From NCBI RefSeq assembly GCF_022440805.1, contig NZ_JAKNTK010000001.1:1054001-1118000 (forward strand): DNA of 64,000 bases, read 5' to 3'. The notes under the pieces were generated by a model. The model was given only the letters and a program-made list of their open reading frames with translations. It was not told the DNA's origin and ran no database searches. Shown here in pieces: positions 7,016 through 16,156 of this stretch. A program made the translations under genes and the position numbers. Positions within the stretch are counted from its first letter, which is position 1, and each line of letters starts with the position of its first letter. Source of the DNA: Holdemania massiliensis. Its GTDB lineage: Bacteria; Bacillota_I; Bacilli_A; Erysipelotrichales; Erysipelotrichaceae.

Positions 7016-7297
7016 GTGACCCGCATGGAAATACTCTCCCAGTATTATGTAACGCAAACAGACATCCAGAAGCTCCTGCAGATGACTCATAAGAAAGCCA
7101 AAAAGATCTATGAGAAGGTTAGTGAAATGGAGAATCAGGAGCTGGGAGAGTTTCGAGCGCACGACAACAAGGTTGCGCTGAAAAAAGTGCTGAAATGCCT
7201 GAAGATTGACTACAACTTCCTAGTTCGGCAATGCCAGCTGGAAGAACAAAAAAAGGAACCCTCGGCGAGCTTGGCGGCAACCGAGAGTTCGAGATGA
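7016..7297 (+). CDS. Small HTH protein, possible excisionase-like regulator
   Basis: The 93-residue product starts at a GTG at 7016 behind GTGAGGTGAG. Residues 12-40 (YVTQTDIQKLLQMTHKKAKK) resemble the DNA-binding helix pair of small excisionase or MerR-type proteins. The C-terminal third is charged and low-complexity. Excisionase function would suit a tyrosine integrase system but is inference. Confidence 0.65.
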   Translation: MTRMEILSQYYVTQTDIQKLLQMTHKKAKKIYEKVSEMENQELGEFRAHDNKVALKKVLKCLKIDYNFLVRQCQLEEQKKEPSASLAATESSR

Positions 7298-7326
7298 TCG
7301 CATTGGTTTGAGATCATCTCTATTTT
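7291..7326 (+). terminator. Attenuator/terminator after the HTH gene
   Basis: GAGATGATC (7291-7299) and GATCATCTC (7312-7320) form a perfect 9-bp stem followed by TATTTTATC. It would reduce transcription into the replication genes. Confidence 0.65.
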
Positions 7327-7363
7327 ATCACAGGCCATCGAGCTTGTGAAGGAAGGAGAAATA

Positions 7364-7648
7364 ATGCTTAAAGAAGAACTAGAATCGTTGATCGGTCAAC
7401 CGGTTACTGGCGATCAGTATAATCTGATAAATCATGTTTATATGTGGCACCCTGCAGATTTAGAGAAGCAGGATGTCGCAAATCTCTGGGGAATTGGCAA
7501 GCTTGAAATATTTAAAGAGCTGGAGCCAGCTGCAGACAAAGCATGCGAGATAAAAATGAAGATTGGGGAATTAAAACGACTGATAGGAGTTGCAGAATCA
7601 GATTACGATTCCTTCAAAGCGAGGTACATGAATAATGCGCAAGATTAG
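7364..7648 (+). CDS. Hypothetical early phage protein
   Basis: The 94-residue product starts at 7364 behind AAGGAGAAA. It is acidic-basic mixed and mostly helical by eye; no domain is recognised. It overlaps the next gene by 14 bp, so the two are probably co-translated. Confidence 0.7.
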   Translation: MLKEELESLIGQPVTGDQYNLINHVYMWHPADLEKQDVANLWGIGKLEIFKELEPAADKACEIKMKIGELKRLIGVAESDYDSFKARYMNNAQD

Positions 7649-8162
7649 ACGCCCTGCTCTGGTCATCCTAACGGCTGCGGTGACAGCCGGCGTGACGCTC
7701 AATTTGCCATCAGCTGAGGCCGAGGCACCCGCACTCCAGCCGGTGACAGTGGTCGAGCTTTATCAGCCTGATGAGCCAGCTTATACATCCGATATGGACG
7801 TTAGCTGGCATGAGTGGCAGCCGATCGGTAAGGCAGCCGGGGTGGTCCCAGTCGCACTCTTGGATCTGGCAGAGGAGTACAACATCAACCCGGTCTATGC
7901 GGCTGCGGTGTTTGTGCTAGAGACAGACTGGGGCAGCTCATCGGCGTGGCTCAATAATCACAATCCAGCCGGCATCCGGTGCGGTGATCGATACTGCAAA
8001 TACGGCACGGCCACGGATGGCCTGCGGCGCATGATGGAGATCATGGCTGACTACTACACAAACGGCCTGACTACGGTAGCGCAACAGCGATCGCTGTGGT
8101 CTGAGACTGAGGATACAGAGCAAATTGTCCAGCTGATGATCCAGCTGGCGGAAGGGAAATAA
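7635..8162 (+). CDS. Secreted lysozyme/glucosaminidase-like protein in the early region
   Basis: The 175-residue product has a Sec-type signal (basic MRKIRRP, then a hydrophobic stretch ending about residue 28 with SAEA). Mature residues 60-150 resemble the GH73-like glucosaminidase fold: a glutamate in VFVLETDWGSS, then NNHNPAGIRC and DGLRRMMEIMADYY. The family cleaves peptidoglycan glycan strands outside the membrane. Such an enzyme among replication genes is unusual; the lysis enzymes of this phage are at 40546-42875. Activity is inferred from fold resemblance only. Confidence 0.72.
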   Translation: MRKIRRPALVILTAAVTAGVTLNLPSAEAEAPALQPVTVVELYQPDEPAYTSDMDVSWHEWQPIGKAAGVVPVALLDLAEEYNINPVYAAAVFVLETDWGSSSAWLNNHNPAGIRCGDRYCKYGTATDGLRRMMEIMADYYTNGLTTVAQQRSLWSETEDTEQIVQLMIQLAEGK

Positions 8163-8165
8163 AAA

Positions 8166-8411
8166 ATGAATGCAATTATGCGTCAACTGTACAGCATGTG
8201 GAGCCTGGAACATATGAATCGTGATGAAGCATATGATCAAGCTTGGGAAAAGTACGAAAAGTTATTGGATACCTATTTCAAGGATGAATCGCCAAAAACC
8301 AAGTTAAGCGATGGGACTACAGAGATAGCTGCAGTTATAGAGAAAATAGCTTTTGAAGCTGGCTTGAGAATGGGTATCAACCTGATGGCAGAAGGAGATA
8401 ACAATGGATAA
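8166..8411 (+). CDS. Hypothetical early phage protein
   Basis: The 81-residue product starts behind GGAAGGG with an A-rich spacer. It is helical and acidic, with no recognised domain. Its end overlaps the next gene by 8 bp. Confidence 0.68.
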   Translation: MNAIMRQLYSMWSLEHMNRDEAYDQAWEKYEKLLDTYFKDESPKTKLSDGTTEIAAVIEKIAFEAGLRMGINLMAEGDNNG

Positions 8412-8598
8412 ACTCATCATCGTCAAAACAAAGAAGAAACAAAGCAGCACGGCCTGGAAGCCAGTGCTGGTGCCACCGGAGACTTATGAGCGGATCAACA
8501 GTCTCGCTGAGGAGGTCAACATGGTCAAGGGTGATTTGGTAACCCGGATGATTGACTACGCGTTGGAACATCTCGAGATTCAGGAGGAGCAAGTATGA
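8404..8598 (+). CDS. Small ribbon-helix-helix-like protein
   Basis: The 64-residue product has a basic N-terminus (VKTKKKQSS), a short strand-like KPVLVPPETYERI, and two helices ending LVTRMIDYALEHLE. This resembles a ribbon-helix-helix DNA-binding fold; the assignment is by eye. Confidence 0.62.
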   Translation: MDKLIIVKTKKKQSSTAWKPVLVPPETYERINSLAEEVNMVKGDLVTRMIDYALEHLEIQEEQV

Positions 8599-8831
8599 CC
8601 AATATCTTATCGGCGCTGCATGAGACCTATCTCTATGGTGGAGGCTGCCAGATGGATAGCGAACACCTGTCCGAACTTATGGAAAAGATTGATGATCTGC
8701 AAGATACCATCGAGGATCTGTCTCTAAATAATGCAGATCTGATTGATCACAACATTAGACTGCAAAAAGAAAATGACGAGCTGAGATCGCAGATCGATCA
8801 CTTACAAAAGCAGCTCGATTACGAGAAATAG
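8595..8831 (+). CDS. Small coiled-coil early protein
   Basis: The start codon overlaps the previous stop (ATGA). The 78-residue product is a heptad-rich coiled coil from about residue 20 onward (SELMEKIDDLQDTIEDL, then RLQKENDELRSQIDHL). An internal start at 8652 would remove the first 19 residues. Function unknown. Confidence 0.65.
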   Translation: MTNILSALHETYLYGGGCQMDSEHLSELMEKIDDLQDTIEDLSLNNADLIDHNIRLQKENDELRSQIDHLQKQLDYEK

Positions 8832-8843
8832 GAGGAATGGAAG

Positions 8844-9236
8844 ATGGAAGTAAAAGTAACACTCGAAGCCGGTCAGTCGCTGATTGACCTGGTCAACACA
8901 CTGCTGCAGGGCTTATCTCGGCAGACAATCACGTCCGTACCAACTGAAAAGAAGACAAAAAAGCAGCCTAAGCCAGAGCCGGCTTCGGCCCCGGAACCGA
9001 TAGCAGAACCAGAGCTGGAAACCACAGAGGCGCCTGCAGAACAATGGACAACCAATGAAGAGCTGGTCGAGATTGACTATACCAAACTGAGAGCCGTGAT
9101 CAGATCGCTAGCGGCGCAAAAGCGTGCTGGAGGTAAAGATCCAAACACGCTGATTAGAAAATACGGTGGCGAAAAGTTGTCGGGTGTTAAGGATATCGAT
9201 CTTCCTGCTCTTAAAAGAGATCTTGAGGCGTTGTAA
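8844..9236 (+). CDS. Hypothetical phage protein with Pro/Glu-rich linker
   Basis: The 130-residue product has a short N-terminal helix, a low-complexity Lys/Pro/Glu linker (about residues 36-68), and a C-terminal helical domain. The C-terminal part (KKR-like AAQKRAGGKDPNTLIRKYGG) resembles small domains common beside DUF2800/DUF2815 genes in Firmicutes phages. It likely belongs to the recombination/replication module; no biochemical role can be given. Confidence 0.72.
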   Translation: MEVKVTLEAGQSLIDLVNTLLQGLSRQTITSVPTEKKTKKQPKPEPASAPEPIAEPELETTEAPAEQWTTNEELVEIDYTKLRAVIRSLAAQKRAGGKDPNTLIRKYGGEKLSGVKDIDLPALKRDLEAL

Positions 9237-10390
9237 TGTCCGCGGTAATCAATCACATAGCACGGGCACACGCTGTCCTTAGCGCGTCAGCGGCAGATCG
9301 GTGGATGCACTGTCCACCCTCGGCCAGACTCGCAGAGCAGTATCCACAGACTTCCAGCAGTTACGCTGCAGAGGGTACTCGGGCGCATGAAATTGCCGAG
9401 CAGTGTCTGCGGGCGTTTAAAGACGGACAGCCAGAGCCCATTTATGAGGGCGATGACTTGCGGATCCGTGGAGAGCTGCAGGCTTATATAGACGGGATTA
9501 TCGAGACCTACAACGCTGAGCTGGCGATCCACCCAGACACGACCCTGATCCTGGAATCTAAGGTAGATTTTAGCCAATATGTGCCGGATGGATTTGGTAC
9601 AGCCGACGTGATCATTATGGCAGGCAGCCGGATGTACGTTATTGATCTGAAGTTTGGCCAGGGTGTTGAGGTTAACGCTCAAGGCAATCCACAGCTTCGA
9701 CTATACGGCTTGGGTGCCTATCATCTCTACGAGGATCTGTACGACATCACCCATATCATGCTCGAGATTCGACAGCCACGCAAAGACCATTACAGCTGTG
9801 ATTTTATGACAGTGGAGGATCTGATCCAGTGGGGCAACGAGGTCGTTAAACCGACAGCTGATATCGCGTATGAGGGCAAGGGTGAGTTTGCATGTGGCGA
9901 TTGGTGTAGATTCTGCCCAGTCAAAAACTGCAAGCACCGAGCGGCAGTCAATCAAAAACTGATCGAGGATCATCCAGATCCTGCGGCGCTCAACAAAAAA
10001 GAGCTCGGCGTAATTCTGCAGCAGCTTGGCCAGGTTAAGTCTTGGATGGATACACTCACCAGCTACGCCACGGATCAAATATTGAGCGGTGAGCAGATCC
10101 CAGGCTGGAAGCTCGTTGAAGGTCGCAGCATACGCAAATATGTCGACGAGGACAAGGTGGTTAATAAATTACGGGCAGAAGACTATGCAGACGCAATTAT
10201 CTTTGAAAAGAAACTGCTTGGGATTACTGCCATGGAAAAAGCACTTGGCAAGAAAGTATTTAATGAACTGATCGGCGATCTGGTCGTTAAGCCAGCCGGT
10301 GCACCAACGTTGGCTCCGGAGTCAGACAAACGTAAAGAGTATAACTGGCAACAACGACTAATTGATGAAATGGAAATTGAGGAGGAATAA
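9236..10390 (+). CDS. DUF2800 family protein, PD-(D/E)XK nuclease-like
   Basis: The 384-residue product fits DUF2800, a Cas4/RecB-like nuclease family of phage recombination modules. Visible features are GTADVIIMAGSRMYVIDLKFGQG (the D...DxK nuclease core) and a C-terminal cysteine group CGDWCRFCPVKNC that could hold an iron-sulphur cluster. Its start overlaps the previous stop (TAATG). It precedes the ssDNA-binding-like DUF2815 gene, the usual pairing. Confidence 0.88.
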   Translation: MSAVINHIARAHAVLSASAADRWMHCPPSARLAEQYPQTSSSYAAEGTRAHEIAEQCLRAFKDGQPEPIYEGDDLRIRGELQAYIDGIIETYNAELAIHPDTTLILESKVDFSQYVPDGFGTADVIIMAGSRMYVIDLKFGQGVEVNAQGNPQLRLYGLGAYHLYEDLYDITHIMLEIRQPRKDHYSCDFMTVEDLIQWGNEVVKPTADIAYEGKGEFACGDWCRFCPVKNCKHRAAVNQKLIEDHPDPAALNKKELGVILQQLGQVKSWMDTLTSYATDQILSGEQIPGWKLVEGRSIRKYVDEDKVVNKLRAEDYADAIIFEKKLLGITAMEKALGKKVFNELIGDLVVKPAGAPTLAPESDKRKEYNWQQRLIDEMEIEEE

Positions 10391-10394
10391 AACC

Positions 10395-10961
10395 ATGTCA
10401 GCAAAAGAAAAAAAAGCTACAGTAACAATTGGACCAGTGAGATTAAGTTATGAACATATCTGGGAGCCGTTCGCCTTCAAAGAAGGAGATGAACCGAAAT
10501 ACTCAGCTTCTTTGATTATAAAAAAGAGTGATAAAGAAAATCTAGCAAAGGTTAAGGAGGCGATGGAGGCAGCTATTCTAAAAGGGATCAATTCGTGCTA
10601 CAGTGGGGGAAAACGTCCGAAAAAATTAGAGTTAGCATTACGCGATGGCGATGTTGATAGGGATGAAGACGAAGCTTATGCTGGCGCTATGTATATCAAC
10701 GCTAAATCATCAGTTAAGTACAGACCTTTTGTGGTCGATAAACGCAAGGCTCCTATATCTGATGAAGAAAAAGTTTATTCGGGGTGTTATGTGCAGGCGA
10801 GTGTTACTTTTTACCCATATGAAAATAGCGGAAATACAGGTGTTGGCTGTTCCCTAAATGGAATTATGAAGTGGGAAGATGGAGAAAAGCTAGCAAATTC
10901 AATATCAGCCGATGAGGCCTTTGCAGATATCGAAGTAGATGACGATGACCTCTTTGACTAG
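10395..10961 (+). CDS. DUF2815 family protein, putative ssDNA-binding protein
   Basis: The 188-residue product starts MSAKEKKATVTIGPVRLSYEHI behind GAGGAGG. The DUF2815 pattern is clear (SYEHIWEPFAFKEGDEPKYSASLII early, then ASVTFYPYENSG and an acidic DDDDLFD tail). The acidic C-terminus is typical of single-strand DNA-binding proteins. It sits between the nuclease and the polymerase. Confidence 0.87.
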   Translation: MSAKEKKATVTIGPVRLSYEHIWEPFAFKEGDEPKYSASLIIKKSDKENLAKVKEAMEAAILKGINSCYSGGKRPKKLELALRDGDVDRDEDEAYAGAMYINAKSSVKYRPFVVDKRKAPISDEEKVYSGCYVQASVTFYPYENSGNTGVGCSLNGIMKWEDGEKLANSISADEAFADIEVDDDDLFD

Positions 10962-10972
10962 AGGTGATCACC

Positions 10973-12904
10973 ATGCGTCAGCTGTCTATCGACATTGAGA
11001 CCTACAGCAGTATTGACATCAAACTGGGCGTTTACAGATATGTAGACGCCCCTGATTTTCAAATATTATTGTTCGCTTATGCGTTCGATGATGGCCCTGT
11101 CGAGCTGATCGATCTGGCATGCGGTGAGGAGTTGCCGGCGGAGGTCTTGCAGGCTCTAACGGATAAGACAGTTCTCAAAAAAGCGTATAACGCACAATTT
11201 GAGCGAGTGTGCATCGGTAAGTACCTGGGCATGCAGCTCGATGTAAAGCAGTGGTGGTGTACGATGGCTCACGCCGCCCAGCTGGGTCTGCCTGGCCGCC
11301 TGGGCGATGTCGCTGCGTTGCTTAAGCTAGAGCAGCAAAAGGACAAAGCTGGCACGCTGCTGATCAACTATTTTAGTAAGCCATGCAAGCCGACTAAGGC
11401 TAATGGAGAGCGGACTCGCAACTACCCCTGTCACGACATGGATAAATGGGATTTGTTTCGTAAGTATTGCAAGCAAGACGTAGAGACGGAGCGTGCGATC
11501 GGCAAATACCTAGAGCAGTTCCCGCCACTACAAAATGAGCTGCTTATTTATCGTGAGGATCAGCGGATCAATGATCGTGGGATCCGGATCGATATGGATC
11601 TGGTTGATGCCGTGCTGGAGTATAACGACGCTCACGCCTCTGATTTGCTAGATCAATCGGCGGAGATCACCGGTCTTGCCAATGCCAACAGTCGAGATCA
11701 GCTGCTGTCCTGGATCCAAGCGCAGGGAGTCGATATCCCGGATATCCGTAAGGAGACTCTGGAGGCATTGCTGGAGACTGAGATCCTGGATCCTGTGCGT
11801 ACCGTGATCAGCAATCGTTTAGAGACTGGCAAGGCATCCGTCAAAAAGTATCAAATGTTAAAAGACGCCACAGCTGCTGATGGACGAATCCATGGCACGC
11901 TGCAGTATTACGGTGCTAACCGTACCGGCAGATGGGCCGGCAGGTTGGTACAAGTGCAGAATCTGACTAAAAACTATTTACCAGAGATCGATGCCATTCG
12001 TACTTTGGTTAAGCGTAAAGACTTTGACACGCTGGAGATGCTCTACCCTTCCATGTCTGACATTTTTTCTCAACTTGTCCGTACAACCTTTACCGCCAAA
12101 GAGGGTTATACCTTTGCGATCGCGGATTACAGCGCAATCGAGGCGAGGGTGATCGCTTGGTTGGCGGGGGAGGACTGGGTCTGCGAGGTATTTAAGCATG
12201 ATGGTGACATCTATAAGCAGACGGCCTCTAAGATGTTTGGGATCCCGATTAATCAGATTGACAAGCCATTACGGCAGCGTGGCAAGGTATCTACTTTAGC
12301 GCTTGGCTATCAAGGTGGTACTGGTGCGCTGATCGCAATGGGCGCTCTCAAGATGGGTGTACCTGAGGAGGATTTGCCTAAGCTGGTCAAAGCCTGGCGC
12401 AAAGCCAATCCTCATATTGTGCGGCTTTGGCATGACGTGGATGACAGAGTACGGGTCTGTTTGAAAAATCGTTCTGAGTTTAATCTGCACCACGGTGTCC
12501 ACTTTAAGTTTGAAAAAGGATACCTGTTTATCCAACTGCCTTCCGGTCGCCGGCTCACTTACCTGCAGCCGCGTGTGACTGATGAGGGTAAGATCCAGTA
12601 TCAGGGCATGGAGCAAGGCAAGCGTGTTTGGGGTGTTAAAGATACATACGGTGGTAAATTGGTCGAAAACATTGTCCAGGCGATCGCGCGGGACTGTCTG
12701 GCGGAGGCCATGCTCAAAGTGGCAGCTGCCGGGTACGAGATTTGTTTTCATATCCACGATGAATTGATCGTCGAGGTACCTAAGCAAGACGCCGATCAGC
12801 ACCTGGCTGTGATCCGCAAGTTGATGGGATCGCAGCTTGCCTGGGCGCCTGATCTCTACCTGACAGCTGCAGGATATACGTCAGATTACTACTTAAAGGA
12901 TTGA
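10973..12904 (+). CDS. Phage family-A DNA polymerase
   Basis: The 643-residue product replicates phage DNA. The N-terminal 3'-5' exonuclease shows LSIDIETYSS (DEDD motif). The polymerase part shows motif A (FAIADYSAIEARVIAWLAG), motif B (QRGKVSTLALGYQGG) and motif C (HIHDELIVEV). I prefer the ATG at 10973 because AGAGGTG is correctly spaced to it; a GTG at 10964 overlaps that same site. There is no 5'-3' exonuclease domain, as is usual for phage PolA. Confidence 0.95.
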   Translation: MRQLSIDIETYSSIDIKLGVYRYVDAPDFQILLFAYAFDDGPVELIDLACGEELPAEVLQALTDKTVLKKAYNAQFERVCIGKYLGMQLDVKQWWCTMAHAAQLGLPGRLGDVAALLKLEQQKDKAGTLLINYFSKPCKPTKANGERTRNYPCHDMDKWDLFRKYCKQDVETERAIGKYLEQFPPLQNELLIYREDQRINDRGIRIDMDLVDAVLEYNDAHASDLLDQSAEITGLANANSRDQLLSWIQAQGVDIPDIRKETLEALLETEILDPVRTVISNRLETGKASVKKYQMLKDATAADGRIHGTLQYYGANRTGRWAGRLVQVQNLTKNYLPEIDAIRTLVKRKDFDTLEMLYPSMSDIFSQLVRTTFTAKEGYTFAIADYSAIEARVIAWLAGEDWVCEVFKHDGDIYKQTASKMFGIPINQIDKPLRQRGKVSTLALGYQGGTGALIAMGALKMGVPEEDLPKLVKAWRKANPHIVRLWHDVDDRVRVCLKNRSEFNLHHGVHFKFEKGYLFIQLPSGRRLTYLQPRVTDEGKIQYQGMEQGKRVWGVKDTYGGKLVENIVQAIARDCLAEAMLKVAAAGYEICFHIHDELIVEVPKQDADQHLAVIRKLMGSQLAWAPDLYLTAAGYTSDYYLKD

Positions 12905-12917
12905 GGAGGGATAAAAA

Positions 12918-13496
12918 GTGAAGAGCAAAGAGATGCTACATTTTGGTGTAGACCTTGGTTGGTTACTTAATTTTTACCTGACGCGCCAGTATGAAAAAAG
13001 GACCAAGGAAGGTAAAGATCAGATATATAAGTCTGTTTATATCTACCCGCTGTGGAATTTGATTCAAGAAATGGACAGCGAACAATTGAAGTCCAGCCTT
13101 GATAAATATTTTGAGGAAGAACTATCTATCTCGAGCGGCGAAGTAAACCTTACACCAGAAATTTTAGAATTATGGGCAGTCTGGCAGATGAATAAGTTTG
13201 AAAGTAGAGATATAGAAATCAAAGATGTTGAATACAAAAAAGCCTTAATTAGGAGCTCAGGATCTTATGTTCATGACAAAAAAACTGGAGAATATGTTGC
13301 CTGCGAATTCGGCGACCATGCAAATGCAGTAAGACAGATTATATGTCAGGTATTTGAAGTTATAGACCCATTCGATGCGCCAAGCCGCTGGCCAGAATTC
13401 GATGAATATATCAAGTCAAACTTAGAATTGAAGGGAGCATATTTTTCTAAAAATCATTACCTCATGGGGCGAGGGAGAAGTGATCCGCGATGTTGA
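12918..13496 (+). CDS. Hypothetical protein between polymerase and primase genes
   Basis: The 192-residue product starts at a GTG at 12918 behind GAGGAGGG. It is helical, charged, and rich in Trp/Tyr in the first half; no domain is recognised. It overlaps the next gene by 7 bp. Its codons are more AT-rich than those of the two large neighbours, which suggests a recent insertion into an otherwise conserved replication block. Confidence 0.72.
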   Translation: MKSKEMLHFGVDLGWLLNFYLTRQYEKRTKEGKDQIYKSVYIYPLWNLIQEMDSEQLKSSLDKYFEEELSISSGEVNLTPEILELWAVWQMNKFESRDIEIKDVEYKKALIRSSGSYVHDKKTGEYVACEFGDHANAVRQIICQVFEVIDPFDAPSRWPEFDEYIKSNLELKGAYFSKNHYLMGRGRSDPRC

Positions 13497-15874
13497 AAAT
13501 AGCAACCGGCGCAAGCCGAAAAGCAAAAAAGTGGAAAAATATCGAGATCAGCTGGAGTGGCCTCTGTGCCAAATTGTCAGAGACTTATCGCACACGGGAG
13601 ACGATGGCGGAGTACGCCAAGCTCAAAAAGCCTGGTCAAGACGAGATCAAAGACGTCGGCGGGTTTGTCGGCGGATGGCTCGCACAGGGGCAGCGTAAGA
13701 GCGATACCGTAATCTGTCGCACTGTCCTTACTCTTGACGTGGATAACGCGCTGCCGAGCTTTTGGGATGATCTGACACTGCTTAATGACTATGCCTGCTG
13801 CATCTACTCGACGCATAAGCATAAGCCTGAGTCACCACGAGTTCGGCTGATCATCCCGCTGGCCCGGGAGGTCAGCGCCGAGGAGTACGAGGCGATCGCT
13901 CGTTGGGTGGCCAAGGAGCTTGGCATCGATCAGTTTGATGATACGACCTATCAGGCAAGCCGACTGATGTACTGGCCAAGCACCAGCAAGGATGGAGAGT
14001 TTATCTTTAACCAGCAGGATGGTCCTTATTTGGATCCTGATGCCGTCTTAGCCAATTATCCAGACTGGTACGACGTGAGCTTTTGGCCGCAGTCGTCCAG
14101 AGTCACGGAGATCGTCCACAAGCAGGCCAAGCGCCAAGGAGATCCTCTGACTAAGGAGGGATTGATAGGTGCCTTTTGCCGCACATACAGCATAGATGCG
14201 GCTATTGAGACATTTTTAAATGATGTCTACTTGCCATGCAGCATCCCCAATCGGTACACCTATGCCGGTGGGTCTACGGCAGCGGGGCTGGTGTTGTATG
14301 ATGACAAGTTTGCCTACAGCAATCACGGTACAGATCCGGCATCAGGCAAGCTGTGCAATGCGTTTGACCTGGTAAGGATCCACAAGTTTGGCGAGTTGGA
14401 CGATGACGCTAAGGTGGACACGCCAGCCAATAAGTTACCATCTTATGTGGCGATGACAGACTTCGCCGCTGCAGATCCTGAGACGCGCAAGACACTGCAG
14501 GAGGATCGCCTGGCGGAGGCTGCCATTGACTTTGCGGATATCGCTGATCTGGATTCAGAGGATAAGGACTGGGTCAAGGAGTTGGATGTTGACCGTAAAG
14601 GCAATATCCTGCCGACCAGTGATAACTTTTTAAGGATCATGCGTAAAGATAAGCTATTAGCCAATCTGGGTGGCTATAACGAGTTTAACCATCGGCCAGA
14701 GGTGTCTGGCTCCTTACCCTGGACAAAAGAACGTGACAGCAAGTCCTGGACGGATACAGACGACGCCGGGCTGCGGCATTACATCGAGACCGTCTATAAG
14801 ATCACTGGCGCCGGTAAATGCGCGGATGCGCTAGCATTAGTCCATGAGGCCAATAAATTCCATCCAGTCCGAGATTATCTTGATCCATTGGAGTGGGATG
14901 GTATCCCGCGACTGGATACACTGTTTATTGATTATCTGGGCGCTGAGGACTGTGAGTACATCCGCCAAGTTACGCGCAAGGCGTTTACCGCAGCGGTGGC
15001 ACGGATCTATCAGCCAGGCTGTAAGTTTGATTACATGGCTACCCTAAACGGGATCCAGGGCATCGGTAAATCAACTCTGATCAAAAAGATGGGTGATCCG
15101 TGGTACAGTGACACGATTACCACGGTCAGCGGCAAAGAGGCTTACGAGGCATTGCAGGGCGTTTGGCTGCTGGAGATGTCCGAGCTAACAGCAACACGTA
15201 AAGCCGATGTTGAGGCGGTAAAGCAGTTTATTAGCAAGCAGGAGGATACCTACCGGATGGCCTATGCTAAGAGGACAGTCAGTTATCCCCGGCAGTGCGT
15301 ATTCTTCGGGACAACTAATGACACCGAGTTCCTACGAGATCGTACTGGTAACCGCAGATTCTGGGTCATTGAGGTGGGCAAGTATCCGCGGTCAAAGAGT
15401 GTATTTGATGACCTCGATCGAGATGAGGTTGCGCAAATATGGGCGGAAGCTAAGCACCGGTATCGACAAAAAGAAGAGCTATACCTGAGTGGAGATATAG
15501 AAAAAGAAGCGCTGAAAAGGCAGCAAGAACACACAGAGTCTAATGCCAAGACTGGGTTGATTGAGGAATATTTGGAGAAGTTGCTTCCTGAAAACTGGGC
15601 GCAAATGGATCTATACCAGCGACGTAATTTCTTAAAGGGCGATGAGTTTACGAGTCCCGGAGAAGGCAAGGTACTGCGTCAGCGTGTCTGTGCGTTAGAG
15701 ATCTGGTGTGAGCTGTTCGATGGTGATCTTAAAGGGCTGACCAATTCTCAATCGCGTGAAATCAACGATATCCTGAGAGGTGTTCAGGGGTGGCAACCCA
15801 TCGGTAAATTGGTTAAGTTCGGCAAACTATATGGACCCCAAAGAGGATTCACGAGAGTTAAAAGCGAGGGGTAA
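13490..15874 (+). CDS. VapE/VirE-family phage primase-helicase
   Basis: The 794-residue protein pairs an N-terminal primase-polymerase-like region (LTLDVDN, SPRVRLIIPL, around residues 80-140) with a C-terminal virulence-associated-E ATPase. The ATPase shows Walker A GIQGIGKST, Walker B VWLLEMSEL, and the family signature RDRTGNRRFWVIEVG. It is expected to prime and unwind at the phage origin. The iteron-like array begins at its stop codon, which supports an initiator role, by inference. Confidence 0.9.
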   Translation: MLKIATGASRKAKKWKNIEISWSGLCAKLSETYRTRETMAEYAKLKKPGQDEIKDVGGFVGGWLAQGQRKSDTVICRTVLTLDVDNALPSFWDDLTLLNDYACCIYSTHKHKPESPRVRLIIPLAREVSAEEYEAIARWVAKELGIDQFDDTTYQASRLMYWPSTSKDGEFIFNQQDGPYLDPDAVLANYPDWYDVSFWPQSSRVTEIVHKQAKRQGDPLTKEGLIGAFCRTYSIDAAIETFLNDVYLPCSIPNRYTYAGGSTAAGLVLYDDKFAYSNHGTDPASGKLCNAFDLVRIHKFGELDDDAKVDTPANKLPSYVAMTDFAAADPETRKTLQEDRLAEAAIDFADIADLDSEDKDWVKELDVDRKGNILPTSDNFLRIMRKDKLLANLGGYNEFNHRPEVSGSLPWTKERDSKSWTDTDDAGLRHYIETVYKITGAGKCADALALVHEANKFHPVRDYLDPLEWDGIPRLDTLFIDYLGAEDCEYIRQVTRKAFTAAVARIYQPGCKFDYMATLNGIQGIGKSTLIKKMGDPWYSDTITTVSGKEAYEALQGVWLLEMSELTATRKADVEAVKQFISKQEDTYRMAYAKRTVSYPRQCVFFGTTNDTEFLRDRTGNRRFWVIEVGKYPRSKSVFDDLDRDEVAQIWAEAKHRYRQKEELYLSGDIEKEALKRQQEHTESNAKTGLIEEYLEKLLPENWAQMDLYQRRNFLKGDEFTSPGEGKVLRQRVCALEIWCELFDGDLKGLTNSQSREINDILRGVQGWQPIGKLVKFGKLYGPQRGFTRVKSEG

Positions 15875-16130
15875 CAAACTGGGTAATCAAGGTAACAATT
15901 ATTAAATCTGTTACCGCGTAAAGGTAACAAAAGTAACAGAATTTTAATGGCTGTTACCCCTAACTGTTACCGAAAAAAAGACTTATACAAAAGGGTAAAA
16001 CAGTAAAAGGTAACAAAGGTAACAATTATTATCCTATGTAGATATATATGATAATTAGGAGTACACATATACACCTGGGTACACCTAATACGCATATACC
16101 TACGCGCGTGCGCGCGTGTTACCTGTTACC
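15870..16130. repeat. Iteron-like array of GGTAACA heptamers, candidate replication origin
   Basis: This gene-free stretch holds ten exact GGTAACA/TGTTACC heptamers: direct at 15870, 15891, 15923, 16009 and 16018; inverted at 15909, 15952, 15965, 16117 and 16124. There is also one AGTAACA (15932). It contains an AT-rich centre (16025-16060) and an alternating purine-pyrimidine GC run (16102-16118). Clustered short repeats plus an AT-rich segment beside a primase-helicase gene are the textbook look of a replication origin; function is inferred. Confidence 0.7.
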
Positions 16131-16156
16131 TTTTGGCAAAAAGGAGGATGATGAGC

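Noticed and set aside
15870..16130. Possible CRISPR or transposon end in the GGTAACA region
   Set aside because: The 7-bp units occur in both orientations at irregular spacing, with no flanking transposase or target duplication; an iteron array fits better.
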